NCBI GenBank assembly: GCA_036406595.1
Contig: DASXAR010000016.1
Location: 1-16,468 of the forward strand
Source of the DNA: VRUE01 sp036406595
Lineage (GTDB): Bacteria > Actinomycetota > Thermoleophilia > Solirubrobacterales > 70-9
Direction: 5' to 3'
DNA length: 16,468 nucleotides
A model generated the notes under the pieces. It searched no databases. It was given only the letters and a program-made list of their open reading frames with translations, and was not told where the DNA came from. The position numbers and the translations under genes were made by a program. This document shows, one piece after another, positions 1-6,339 of this stretch (position 1 is the stretch's first letter; every line of letters starts with the position of its first letter).

Positions 1-734
1 AGCGCCAGCAGGATGACCGCGATGCCGCGGTTGGCGACCTCCTTCCAGGGCAGGAGCTTCTCGATCGCGATCAGGGCGGCGATGAAGGCCATCCAGCCAA
101 GGCTCATCACGCCGAGGGCGAAGAGCGAGGCCATCAATGCCCAGCAGCAGCCGACGCACCAGCCGCCGTGGACGCAGCCCATCCGCAGGGCGCCGACCCG
201 GCCCGGCTGCCAGTGCTTCATCAGGAAGAAGAATGGACTGCGGCAATGGCGCAGGCAGACGTCCTTGAGGGGAGTGAGCTGGTAGATGCCGGCGGCGATG
301 AGGATCCCGCCCGCGAGGTAGGGGCCGGCGTTGTCCCAGGAGAAGACGTCGCCGGTGACGGCCCGGCCCAGTTCGTAGAGCGCGTAGCCGAACAGCCCGG
401 CCAGCGCCCACACCAGCAGGTAGCCGCCGACGAAGATCGCGGTCGCGCCGGTCGCAGCCGCCTCGCCGCGCTCCCGGCTCCCCTCCTGCATCCGCGCGTG
501 CATGATCACCATCGGCGCGATCGACGGGAACATCATCGCGGCCATCATCACCACCCAGACTCCGAGGAAGAACCCGAGCGTGCCCGGGTCCGTGCCCGGC
601 CCGGCGTCCATCCCCGACATCTGTTCGTTGGTGATCGCCCAGGCAAGCGCGGCGAGCACGAGCAGCGCGCCGATCAGCGCGATCTGGATCGCTCCCGGCA
701 GCGGCGGCGCGCGGCGAACGGCGGTGGTGCTCAT
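1..734 (-). CDS. DUF2182 membrane protein (C-terminus beyond window)
   Basis: Predicted polytopic inner-membrane protein of the DUF2182 family (COG5486, described as a predicted metal-binding membrane protein); biochemical role unknown. 244 codons are visible and the frame is open to the window edge. It begins MSTTAVRRAPPL, followed by a first hydrophobic segment (about residues 15-35). The family hallmark WVVMMAAMMFPSIAPM lies near residue 65, and a Cys/His cluster follows further on (VCLRHC, then GCVHGGWCVGCCWALM, then GVMSLGWMAFIAALIAIEKLLP). The repeated Cys and His residues would suit metal or redox chemistry, but that is inference. It lies directly downstream of a DUF1326 gene, a pairing seen in many bacteria. 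I chose ATG 734 because it is the last in a chain of four near-identical ATG-containing 29-bp units; the three upstream ATGs run into stops after 10 codons. AGGG lies four bases before it. Confidence 0.9.
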   Translation of the reverse strand, partial: MSTTAVRRAPPLPGAIQIALIGALLVLAALAWAITNEQMSGMDAGPGTDPGTLGFFLGVWVVMMAAMMFPSIAPMVIMHARMQEGSRERGEAAATGATAIFVGGYLLVWALAGLFGYALYELGRAVTGDVFSWDNAGPYLAGGILIAAGIYQLTPLKDVCLRHCRSPFFFLMKHWQPGRVGALRMGCVHGGWCVGCCWALMASLFALGVMSLGWMAFIAALIAIEKLLPWKEVANRGIAVILLA

Positions 735-763
735 GGCGCCCTGCGAACGCTGGTCGTGCTCAT
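731..763 (-). CDS. micro-ORF 3, MSTTSVRRAP, coupled to DUF2182
   Basis: Ten codons plus TGA. The TGA overlaps the DUF2182 start codon in an ATGA (731-734). The peptide nearly copies the N-terminus of DUF2182 itself (MSTTAVRRAP). Its own start overlaps the stop of the preceding micro-ORF. The arrangement is directly visible; translation is inferred. Confidence 0.5.
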   Translation of the reverse strand: MSTTSVRRAP

Positions 764-792
764 GGCGCCCGGCGAACGGCGGTGGTGCTCAT
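760..792 (-). CDS. micro-ORF 2, MSTTAVRRAP
   Basis: Ten codons plus TGA in the second 29-bp unit. The peptide is identical to residues 1-10 of DUF2182. The stop overlaps the start of micro-ORF 3 as ATGA, and the start overlaps the stop of micro-ORF 1. AGGG sits four bases upstream of the ATG. Confidence 0.5.
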   Translation of the reverse strand: MSTTAVRRAP

Positions 793-821
793 CGCGCCCT
801 GCGAACGATGGTCGTACTCAT
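789..821 (-). CDS. micro-ORF 1, MSTTIVRRAR, first of the chain
   Basis: First ATG after the DUF1326 stop, 19 bases downstream of it. It has the best ribosome-binding site of the chain: GGAG at 830-833, eight bases before the ATG. It encodes ten residues and ends in ATGA shared with micro-ORF 2. Ribosomes loaded here would have to terminate and reinitiate three times to reach DUF2182. Confidence 0.5.
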   Translation of the reverse strand: MSTTIVRRAR

Positions 822-840
822 GTGGAGCACTCCGGCGGCG

Positions 841-1443
841 TCAGGCCGCCCAGGCGAATTCGGATCTGGAGAAGCCGGCCTTTGCTTCGTACTGGATGCC
901 GAAGGCATTGATCTGCGAGCGGGTCGCGTGGGAGACGGTGAGCTCCGAGCCGACCGGGTGGAAGATCCCGGTGATCTGCGCCGGCTCGCCGCTCTCCACC
1001 CCGAACGGGACCACGTCCTCGATCTCGAAGTCGACCTCGTCGCCGATCTTGATCGAGTGCTTGAGCCCCTCCTCGGAGACCTCGATCGGCAACCGCTCGA
1101 CGCCGAGGTTCTCGCCGATCAGCGGTCCGAGCGACTCCATCGGCCCGCCCAGGGCACCGGAGAAGACGCCGCCGAGCTTCTCGGCCTGCTCGTCGGAGGC
1201 CGCGGCATCGATCACGACGCCGAGGCGCCAGTTGCCCTCGCTCATCACCTTAGGTGTGTCGCACACCGCAGCGACAGTCAGCCCGCTGACGTCGGTGCCC
1301 TCGACCTCGCCGTCCTTGATGTTGAAGACGAGGGTGACCTTGCATCGATCCAACGTCGCCCCCAGTGAGAGGGAGGCGGTGCACGGGCAGACGACGTCGC
1401 AGGAGCAGGTCTCGAAGTAGGAACCGGACAGCTTCCAGGACAT
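841..1443 (-). CDS. DUF1326 domain protein
   Basis: 200-residue DUF1326 family protein of unknown function, predicted soluble with no signal peptide or membrane segment. The N-terminus carries the family's cysteine motif CSCDVVCPC (Cys13, 15, 19, 21) plus Cys34 and Cys61. Such a CxCxxxCPC cluster could bind metal or do thiol chemistry, which is inference. The rest is an acidic beta-rich domain. The ATG at 1443 is well supported: GGAGG sits six bases upstream. It is the first gene of a two-gene operon with DUF2182, whose micro-ORF leader begins 19 bases after its stop. Upstream is a promoter with a palindromic spacer (1479-1508), which suggests the pair is induced together by a ligand-sensing regulator not encoded in this window. 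Confidence 0.93.
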   Translation of the reverse strand: MSWKLSGSYFETCSCDVVCPCTASLSLGATLDRCKVTLVFNIKDGEVEGTDVSGLTVAAVCDTPKVMSEGNWRLGVVIDAAASDEQAEKLGGVFSGALGGPMESLGPLIGENLGVERLPIEVSEEGLKHSIKIGDEVDFEIEDVVPFGVESGEPAQITGIFHPVGSELTVSHATRSQINAFGIQYEAKAGFSRSEFAWAA

Positions 1444-1478
1444 TTGCGACCTCCGATCGACGAATGGAGTCGTCCCTG

Positions 1479-1508
1479 ACTCTAGACCCGCCCCAAGGGG
1501 CGGGTCAA
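1479..1508 (-). promoter_or_regulatory. MerR-type candidate promoter/operator for DUF1326-DUF2182
   Basis: On the minus strand TTGACC (1508-1503) and TAGAGT (1484-1479) are separated by 18 bp. Between and overlapping them lies a perfect dyad, GACCCGCCCC-TT-GGGGCGGGTC (1506-1485). A dyad occupying an over-long spacer is the classic layout of MerR-family promoters, though those usually have 19-20 bp. It would give a 5' leader of about 30 nt containing the GGAGG site of DUF1326. Alternatively the hairpin ends transcription from the coiled-coil gene upstream; it lacks a T tract. Confidence 0.6.
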
Positions 1509-1560
1509 CCTCGCCTGTCCCCCAGACGCGCCTGGTGAGCGCGATTGGTGAGGCGCGCCG

Positions 1561-2472
1561 CTAGAAGGTGCGGTAGACGGCGTCGGAGGGGCTGGAGCCC
1601 TGGCGCGACCAGGACGGCGCCGTCTCCTCGGCGGCGGCGAGGACCTGGCGGCGCGCCCGGTTGGCGCTCGCCCTGATCTCCTCCTCGGCGGCCTCGCGCA
1701 CCCGCTCCTCGCGCTGCTCGGCCTGGGAGCGGATCCGCTCGGACTCCGCCTTCAACTGCTCCTCGGCACGGGCGCGCGCCTTCTCGGCGGCCTCGCCTTC
1801 GACCTTCTCGATCAGGTCGGCGACTCGCTCCTCGGCCTCGCGGCGGATGTCCTCGGTGCCGCGCATCACGCGCTCCTCGATTTCCGCCTCGAGCCGCACC
1901 GAGATCTCGTGCGCCTCCGATGCCCTCGCCTCGGCGTCGGCGGCGCGCTGCTCGGCGGCGGCGATCTGACGGTCGGCCTCGACCTGGGCCTTGTCGAGCA
2001 CCTCGCGCATTCGCCTGGAGGCCTCCTTGCGGGTCTGCTCGATCGCCGCCTCGACCGCGGAGTCAACCTCGGCGCGGGCCGCCGCAAGCTCGCGCACCAG
2101 CCCCTCGCGGTCGGTGGCGAGCCGTTGCTGGGCCTGCTCGAAGGAGCGCTCCGCCCGATCGCGCCCAGCCTCGGCGCGCCCAGCGCGGGACTCAGCCTCG
2201 CGGCGCCTCTCGCGCTCCTTCTGCAGGCGCTGGCGTCCCTCCTCCGCAAACTTCGCCAGCGTCTCCTTCGCTCTGTCCCTGATGGCCGCCTGCGCGGCCT
2301 CGCCCGTCGCGAGGTTCTCAACAAGCTTTTCTTCGAGGTCCGCGACGCGCTCTTCCCACTCGCGCACCCGCTCCTCGCTCTGGCGCACCCACTCGAGCGC
2401 CTGCGCAGCGACGCCCCTGATCTCCTCGGTCGCCTCTCCGACCTCTCTCAGCTGCGCCGCCGGCTCACCCAT
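1561..2472 (-). CDS. Glu/Arg/Ala-rich long coiled-coil protein, function unknown
   Basis: 303 residues dominated by Glu, Arg, Ala and Gln from about residue 10 to 280, with heptad-like spacing of small hydrophobics, so almost entirely predicted helical coiled coil. There is no signal peptide, membrane segment or catalytic motif. The C-terminal ~20 residues differ in composition (SWSRQGSSPSDAVYRTF) and could be a docking tail. It superficially resembles DivIVA/Wag31-like or SMC-like coiled coils, but I see no DivIVA N-terminal motif, so I name no family. The ATG at 2472 is the only usable start, since an in-frame TAG lies five codons upstream. There is no clear Shine-Dalgarno. TAGGTT (2490-2485) is 12 bases upstream and could be a -10 box giving a very short leader. 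It is divergent from the propeller gene. Confidence 0.75.
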   Translation of the reverse strand: MGEPAAQLREVGEATEEIRGVAAQALEWVRQSEERVREWEERVADLEEKLVENLATGEAAQAAIRDRAKETLAKFAEEGRQRLQKERERRREAESRAGRAEAGRDRAERSFEQAQQRLATDREGLVRELAAARAEVDSAVEAAIEQTRKEASRRMREVLDKAQVEADRQIAAAEQRAADAEARASEAHEISVRLEAEIEERVMRGTEDIRREAEERVADLIEKVEGEAAEKARARAEEQLKAESERIRSQAEQREERVREAAEEEIRASANRARRQVLAAAEETAPSWSRQGSSPSDAVYRTF

Positions 2473-2563
2473 ACGCTCTGATGGAACCTACTATGGGGGA
2501 CGGAGGGGTGGCCATTCCCCCGCGCACCAAATCTCCGCAATTTGCGAATGAGGGAGGATCGAG
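2473..2563. promoter_or_regulatory. divergent promoter region, coiled-coil and propeller genes
   Basis: 91 bp between divergent starts. On the plus strand TACTAT (2489-2494) matches a -10 box; on the minus strand TAGGTT (2490-2485) overlaps it. A short perfect dyad CGCAA-T-TTGCG lies at 2536-2546, just before the propeller gene's Shine-Dalgarno (GGGAGG, 2552-2557), and could be an operator. No convincing -35 box is visible on either strand. Confidence 0.35.
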
Positions 2564-4108
2564 ATGAGGAGAATCCTGTCGATCGCCGCGGTGACCCTGG
2601 CGGCGCTCTCGCTGCCGGCCGGGGCCGGCGCCGCCGATCGGGTCTACTTCGGCACCGGCTCGACCATCTCCTACGTCAACCTCGACGGCAGTGGGGGCGG
2701 CGACCTGGACACGGGCGCGGCGACGGTGAGCCCGGTCCGCGGCATCGCGCTCGACCCCGCGGCGGGGCGCATCTACTGGGCCAACAGCTCGCCCGCGAAC
2801 AAGATCTCCTACGCAAACCTCGACGGGTCCGGCGGCGCGGACCTGACCGTGACCGGAGCCGCGGTCAACTGGCCGACCGGGCTGGCGGTCGATCCCGCCG
2901 CCGGCCGGATCTACTGGGGCGACTACCAGGGAGGCGCGACCGAACGAATCTCCTATGCCAGCCTCGACGGCAGCGCCGGCGGCCAGGTGGTGACGTCGGG
3001 GGCGACGGCCGGCAACATCACGGGCATCGCGCTCGACCCCGCCGCCGGCCGGATCTACTGGTCGAACGAGAACGGGCCGATCTCCTACGCCAATCTCGGC
3101 GGCAGCGGCGGGGACGACATCAACCTGACAGGCGCCAGCGTTGGGTCGCGATTCTCCGAGGGAGTCGCGATCGATCCCGACACCCAGCAGATCTACTGGA
3201 CGAGCCACCTCGTCTTCAGCCCCTACGACCCGCTCATCTCCCACGCAGCGCTCGACGAAAGCGGCGGCAGCGATCTGGCAACGCCGGGCGCGACGCTCGA
3301 CTTCCCCGCCGGGGTCGCGATCGACCCCGAAGGCGGTCGCGCCTATTGGGCGAATACCGCCGCCAACAGCGGCCCGGGCTCGATCTCCTTCGCCGCACTG
3401 GACGGAAGCGGAGGCGCGGACCTGAACATGAGCGGCGCGACGAACTTCGGCGCAAACCTTCCGGCGCTGCTGAAAGCGCCGGTCGGCGCCGGTGCCCCGC
3501 GCATCGACCCGCAGCTGGGAGTCAGGCCTCGCTCGCTCATCTGCCACTCCGGAAGCTGGACGGGCGATGTGCCCGAGGCACAGCTGTACCGGGCGCCGCA
3601 CACCACGAGCCTCGAGTGGCTGCGGGACGGCCGGCCCGTCGCGGCGGTCACCAAGGAACCCCTCTACGTCGACGGGTCGCCCGGCACCTACGCCTGCCGC
3701 GAAACCGCCACCAACGAGGCCGGCTCGACCTCGCAGACGAGCCTGACGGTGGAGGTGTGCTGCCGGCGGTCACCCCTGGCGCAGGTCGCCCGCGTCGCCC
3801 TGGTCAAGCACCGCAGGGCGCGCTTGAAGATGCGCTGTCCGGCCGACGCGAGGTGCGCCGGCGTTCTCAGCCTGCGCTCTCGCAGCCGCCGTCCGGGCGG
3901 CGGCAAGGCGATGACCTTCGGCATCGCTCACTTCTCGGTTCCGGCGAAGGGGAGGCGGACCGTGCCGGTCAGGCTGCGAAAGGGCGCGCTGTCGATTCTG
4001 CACCGAGCCAGGAGGCACCGCTTCAAGGCGAGACTGTCCGGCAGCGGTGTCGCGGATCGCACCGTCCTCCTCAAGCTGGCAAGGAAGCGGCGGCACGCCC
4101 GCCGCTGA
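2564..4108 (+). CDS. secreted six-blade YWTD-type propeller with Ig-like domain
   Basis: 514-residue predicted exported protein. Residues 1-23 form a Sec signal peptide (MRRILS, hydrophobic core, AGA before ADR). Next come six repeats of about 45 residues, each with a GIALDPAAGRIYW-like strand and an ISYANLDGSGG-like strand. This matches LDL-receptor class B (YWTD) six-bladed propellers. Around residues 320-400 is an Ig-like module with paired cysteines (LICHSGSW ... GTYACRETATNEAGS), then a cysteine pair (MRCPADARCAG) and a basic, hydrophobic-alternating C-terminus. No enzyme motif is visible, so a surface-binding role is more likely than catalysis. The start is well supported by GGGAGG six bases before the ATG. 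It converges with the acyl-CoA synthetase with only nine bases between stops. Confidence 0.85.
   Translation: MRRILSIAAVTLAALSLPAGAGAADRVYFGTGSTISYVNLDGSGGGDLDTGAATVSPVRGIALDPAAGRIYWANSSPANKISYANLDGSGGADLTVTGAAVNWPTGLAVDPAAGRIYWGDYQGGATERISYASLDGSAGGQVVTSGATAGNITGIALDPAAGRIYWSNENGPISYANLGGSGGDDINLTGASVGSRFSEGVAIDPDTQQIYWTSHLVFSPYDPLISHAALDESGGSDLATPGATLDFPAGVAIDPEGGRAYWANTAANSGPGSISFAALDGSGGADLNMSGATNFGANLPALLKAPVGAGAPRIDPQLGVRPRSLICHSGSWTGDVPEAQLYRAPHTTSLEWLRDGRPVAAVTKEPLYVDGSPGTYACRETATNEAGSTSQTSLTVEVCCRRSPLAQVARVALVKHRRARLKMRCPADARCAGVLSLRSRSRRPGGGKAMTFGIAHFSVPAKGRRTVPVRLRKGALSILHRARRHRFKARLSGSGVADRTVLLKLARKRRHARR
4087..4105. terminator. GC hairpin at the convergent gene ends
   Basis: Perfect 7-bp stem GCGGCGG / CCGCCGC with a CACGC loop. 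It ends directly at the propeller stop codon and precedes the acyl-CoA synthetase stop by about 13 bp. No T tract on either strand. It may act as a weak bidirectional terminator. Confidence 0.35.
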
Positions 4109-4117
4109 GCGCGGGAG

Positions 4118-5818
4118 TCAGGCGGAGCGCTGGGCCTCGCGGGCGTGGAGGTCGCGCTTGAGGATCTTGCCGGTCGCGTTGCGGGGGAGCTCGTCGAGGA
4201 ACTCGACCTCGCGCGGCGTCTTGTAGGAGGCGAGGTGGGCCTTGACGTGGGCCTTGAGGTCGTCTTCGGAGGCCTCGGCCTCGGACTCGAGGACTACGAA
4301 GGCCTTCAGTCGCTGCCCGAACTCCTCGTCCTCGACCCCGATCACGGCGACCTCGACGACGGCGTCGTGGTCGGCGAGCAGGTCCTCGACCTCCCGCGGG
4401 AAGACGTTCTCGCCGCCGGAGACGATCATCTCGTCGTCGCGGCCGTCGATGAAGAGGCGGCCGCCCTCGTCGAGGTGGCCGACGTCGCCGCTGCTCAGCA
4501 GCCCGTCGATCACGTCTTTGCCGCCGCCGCCGGTGTAGCCCTCGAACGCCATCTCGTTGCCGACGAAGATCCGCCCCACCTCGCCGCGCGGCACCTCGCG
4601 CCCCTCCTCGTCGAAGAGCTTGACGACGGTGCCGCGGGGCGGTTTGCCGGCGGTGCCGGGGGCGGCGCGCAGGTCCTCCGGCGTGGCGACCGTCGCGTAG
4701 GCGACCTCGGTCGAGCCGTAGAGGTTGTAGATCGTGTCGCCGAAGCGGTCCATCCAGGCGAGCGCCAGGTCGCCGGGCAGCGCCGAGCCCGACATCGAGG
4801 TGATCCGCAGCGAGGAGAGGTCGTAGGCGTCGAGCGTCTCCGGCGGCAGCTGGAGGATCCGCTGGATCATCACCGGGACGACGACCAGCACCTGGGTGCG
4901 GTGCTCCTGGATCGCGCGCAGGGTGTCCTCGGGGTCGAAGCGGCGCCGCAGGACCAGGGTCGAGGCGGTCGGCAGGCTGATCACGAAGTGGAAGAAGCCC
5001 CAGGAGTGGAAGAGGGGCGCGGCGACCATCATCGACTCCCTGCTGCGGAAGGGGATCTTGTCGAGCAGCGCCGCGATCGCCAGCAGCCCGTCGGGGCTGG
5101 AGCGCTGGGCGCCCTTCGGCGTGCCTGTCGTCCCCGAGGTGAGGATGATGAAGCGCGCTTTGTCGGGCGGCGGCTTCAAGTCGGAGTCCTCGTTGGCGGC
5201 GATCAGCTGGTCGAGGGTCGGCTCCTCGGGCTCGCCCTCGGTCCAGGCGACGATGCGCTCGACGTCGCCGCCGACCCCGCCCAGCAGCTCGCGGAACTCC
5301 TCGTCGAAGATCAGCGCCTTCGGGCCCTCGCGCTTCATCACCTCGGCAAGCTGCGGGCCGGCGAACATCGTGTTGAGGTAGAGGGCGCTGGCGCCGAGCT
5401 TGGCCGCGGCGAGGGTGGCGTCGATGATGCCGCGATGGTTGCGGCACATGATCCCGACCCCGTCGCCGTAGCCGATCCCCATCTTCTCGAAGGCGTGGGC
5501 GAGCGCGTTGGAGCGGCGGTGCATCTGCTCGAAGGTGAGCGAGCCGCGTTCGTCGATCACCGCCGTCTGCTCGGGGTGGTGGATCGCGGCGATCGCGATG
5601 CCGGTGGCCGGCGAGGCGCCCCAGCGCAGGTAGGTCGCGCCCATCCTCGCCGCCTTGTCGGGGCGGATCAGGCCGAGTAGGCCGGCTTCGCGCAAAACGC
5701 GGATCTCGAAGATGCCGTCGGAGGCCGACTGGCGGGCGCTCTGCGCCATGTCCTGCAGCAGTCCCATCTGCTGGGGAAGCCTATTCCTCTCCTCCTGGGG
5801 GAGCTGTTCGCTCTCCAC
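4118..5818 (-). CDS. acyl-CoA synthetase (AMP-forming, FadD-like)
   Basis: 566 residues of the ANL adenylating superfamily. It should activate a carboxylic acid, probably a fatty acid, with ATP and then form the CoA thioester in the cytoplasm. Visible motifs, numbered from GTG 5818: P-loop LTSGTTGTPKG (227-236), YGSTE (367-371), SSGDVG (442-447), RDDEMIVSGGENVFP hinge (460-474) and the catalytic lysine in NATGKIL (Lys551). The N-terminal ~70 residues resemble the extension of actinobacterial FadD proteins. Substrate length cannot be read from sequence. The start is uncertain: GTG 5818 lies inside a 24-bp repeat and has no Shine-Dalgarno, while ATG 5767 (MGLLQDMAQ) or ATG 5749 are more family-like. 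It is the last gene of an operon after ispF; GTG 5818 is 10 bases after the ispF stop. Confidence 0.92.
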   Translation of the reverse strand: MESEQLPQEERNRLPQQMGLLQDMAQSARQSASDGIFEIRVLREAGLLGLIRPDKAARMGATYLRWGASPATGIAIAAIHHPEQTAVIDERGSLTFEQMHRRSNALAHAFEKMGIGYGDGVGIMCRNHRGIIDATLAAAKLGASALYLNTMFAGPQLAEVMKREGPKALIFDEEFRELLGGVGGDVERIVAWTEGEPEEPTLDQLIAANEDSDLKPPPDKARFIILTSGTTGTPKGAQRSSPDGLLAIAALLDKIPFRSRESMMVAAPLFHSWGFFHFVISLPTASTLVLRRRFDPEDTLRAIQEHRTQVLVVVPVMIQRILQLPPETLDAYDLSSLRITSMSGSALPGDLALAWMDRFGDTIYNLYGSTEVAYATVATPEDLRAAPGTAGKPPRGTVVKLFDEEGREVPRGEVGRIFVGNEMAFEGYTGGGGKDVIDGLLSSGDVGHLDEGGRLFIDGRDDEMIVSGGENVFPREVEDLLADHDAVVEVAVIGVEDEEFGQRLKAFVVLESEAEASEDDLKAHVKAHLASYKTPREVEFLDELPRNATGKILKRDLHAREAQRSA

Positions 5819-5843
5819 CTGGGAGAAGCTATTCGCCCTCCAC
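5771..5843 (-). repeat. 24-25-bp tandem repeat across the ispF / acyl-CoA synthetase junction
   Basis: Three imperfect units: 5843-5819 (25 bp), 5818-5795 (24 bp) and 5794-5771 (24 bp), with a further CTGGG at 5844. On the minus strand each begins GTGGAG or GAGGAG and ends CCCAG. The first unit holds the last residues and stop of IspF (VEGE-stop); the next two encode VESEQLPQ and EERNRLPQ in the synthetase frame. Confidence 0.85.
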
Positions 5844-6284
5844 CTGGGCGACCGCCATGCAGGCGATCCCCTCGCCGCGCCCGATCCAGCCCATCGCCTC
5901 GTTGCTGGTCGCCTTGACGCTTACCCGCGCAGAGGTCGCCTCGGCGAGGATCCGCTCCATCTCGGCGCGGTGCGGGCCGATCCGCGGCTGCTCGCAGACG
6001 ACGGTCGCGTCGATGTTGACGATGCGGCCGGCGACCGTGCCGACGACGGTGCGCAGGAGGTCGATCGAGTCGGCGTCGCGCCAGCGCTCGTCGTCGTCGG
6101 GGAAGAGGGTGCCGATGTCGCCCTCGCCGGCGGCGCCGAGCAGGGCGTCGATGACCGCGTGGGTGAGGACGTCGGCGTCGGAATGGCCGGCGAGGCCCTG
6201 CTCGTGCTCTATCTCGACCCCGCCGAGGACGAGGCGGCGCCCCTCCGCGAAGCGGTGGCTGTCGTATCCGATCCCGACGCTCAT
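5829..6284 (-). CDS. ispF: 2-C-methyl-D-erythritol 2,4-cyclodiphosphate synthase
   Basis: 151 residues, normal length for IspF. It cyclises 4-diphosphocytidyl-methylerythritol 2-phosphate to methylerythritol 2,4-cyclodiphosphate with loss of CMP, the fifth step of the MEP isoprenoid pathway, as a cytoplasmic trimer. Metal ligands Asp8, His10 and His42 are in the expected places (GYDSHRF and AGHSDADVLTHAVIDALLGA). The signature KATSNEAMGWIGRGEGIA is at residues 124-141. ATG 6284 is the third of three identical ATGAGC starts spaced 20 bp apart. The first two open 7-codon micro-ORFs whose stops overlap the next ATG. The ispF start itself has only a weak Shine-Dalgarno (GAAGACAG), so its translation probably depends on coupling. 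It lies between the PHP phosphatase and the acyl-CoA synthetase in one operon. Confidence 0.97.
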   Translation of the reverse strand: MSVGIGYDSHRFAEGRRLVLGGVEIEHEQGLAGHSDADVLTHAVIDALLGAAGEGDIGTLFPDDDERWRDADSIDLLRTVVGTVAGRIVNIDATVVCEQPRIGPHRAEMERILAEATSARVSVKATSNEAMGWIGRGEGIACMAVAQVEGE

Positions 6285-6304
6285 CTGTCTTCGCCGACGC
6301 TCAT
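6281..6304 (-). CDS. micro-ORF 2, MSVGEDR, coupled to ispF
   Basis: Seven codons plus TGA; the stop overlaps the ispF start as ATGA (6281-6284). The first four residues copy the IspF N-terminus (MSVG). The ATG overlaps the stop of the preceding micro-ORF. Translation is inferred, not shown. Confidence 0.5.
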   Translation of the reverse strand: MSVGEDR

Positions 6305-6324
6305 CTGTCTTCGCCGATGCTCAT
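6301..6324 (-). CDS. micro-ORF 1, MSIGEDR, head of the ispF leader chain
   Basis: Seven codons plus TGA, with the stop overlapping the next ATG as ATGA (6301-6304). It has the only strong Shine-Dalgarno in this junction: AGGGGAGAG (6335-6327), a few bases before its ATG. It begins 15 bases after the stop of the PHP gene. Confidence 0.5.
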   Translation of the reverse strand: MSIGEDR

Positions 6325-6339
6325 CTCTCTCCCCTGTCC

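Larger units (their letters stand above)
706..821 (-). repeat. 29-bp tandem repeat, four copies, at the DUF2182 start
   Basis: Four consecutive 29-bp units (821-793, 792-764, 763-735, 734-706), each starting ATGAG and containing GTTCGC. The last unit is the first 29 bases of DUF2182. Of five variable codons, three differ only synonymously in the micro-ORF frame (AGT/AGC, ACG/ACC, AGG/CGG/CGC); the other two change the residue (Ile/Ala/Ser at codon 5, Arg/Pro at codon 10). Confidence 0.95.
6274..6324 (-). repeat. 20-bp tandem repeat at the ispF start
   Basis: Two full 20-bp units (6324-6305, 6304-6285), differing only by ATC/GTC, followed by a third partial unit: the first 11 bases of ispF (ATGAGCGTCGG, 6284-6274). 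Unit length is 3n+2, which with the ATGA overlap returns each micro-ORF stop onto the next start. Confidence 0.95.

Noticed and set aside
1485..1506. Palindrome as a plain Rho-independent terminator of the coiled-coil gene
   Set aside because: It lacks a T tract on the minus strand and sits exactly between a -35 and a -10 match, so an operator is preferred, though dual use is not excluded.
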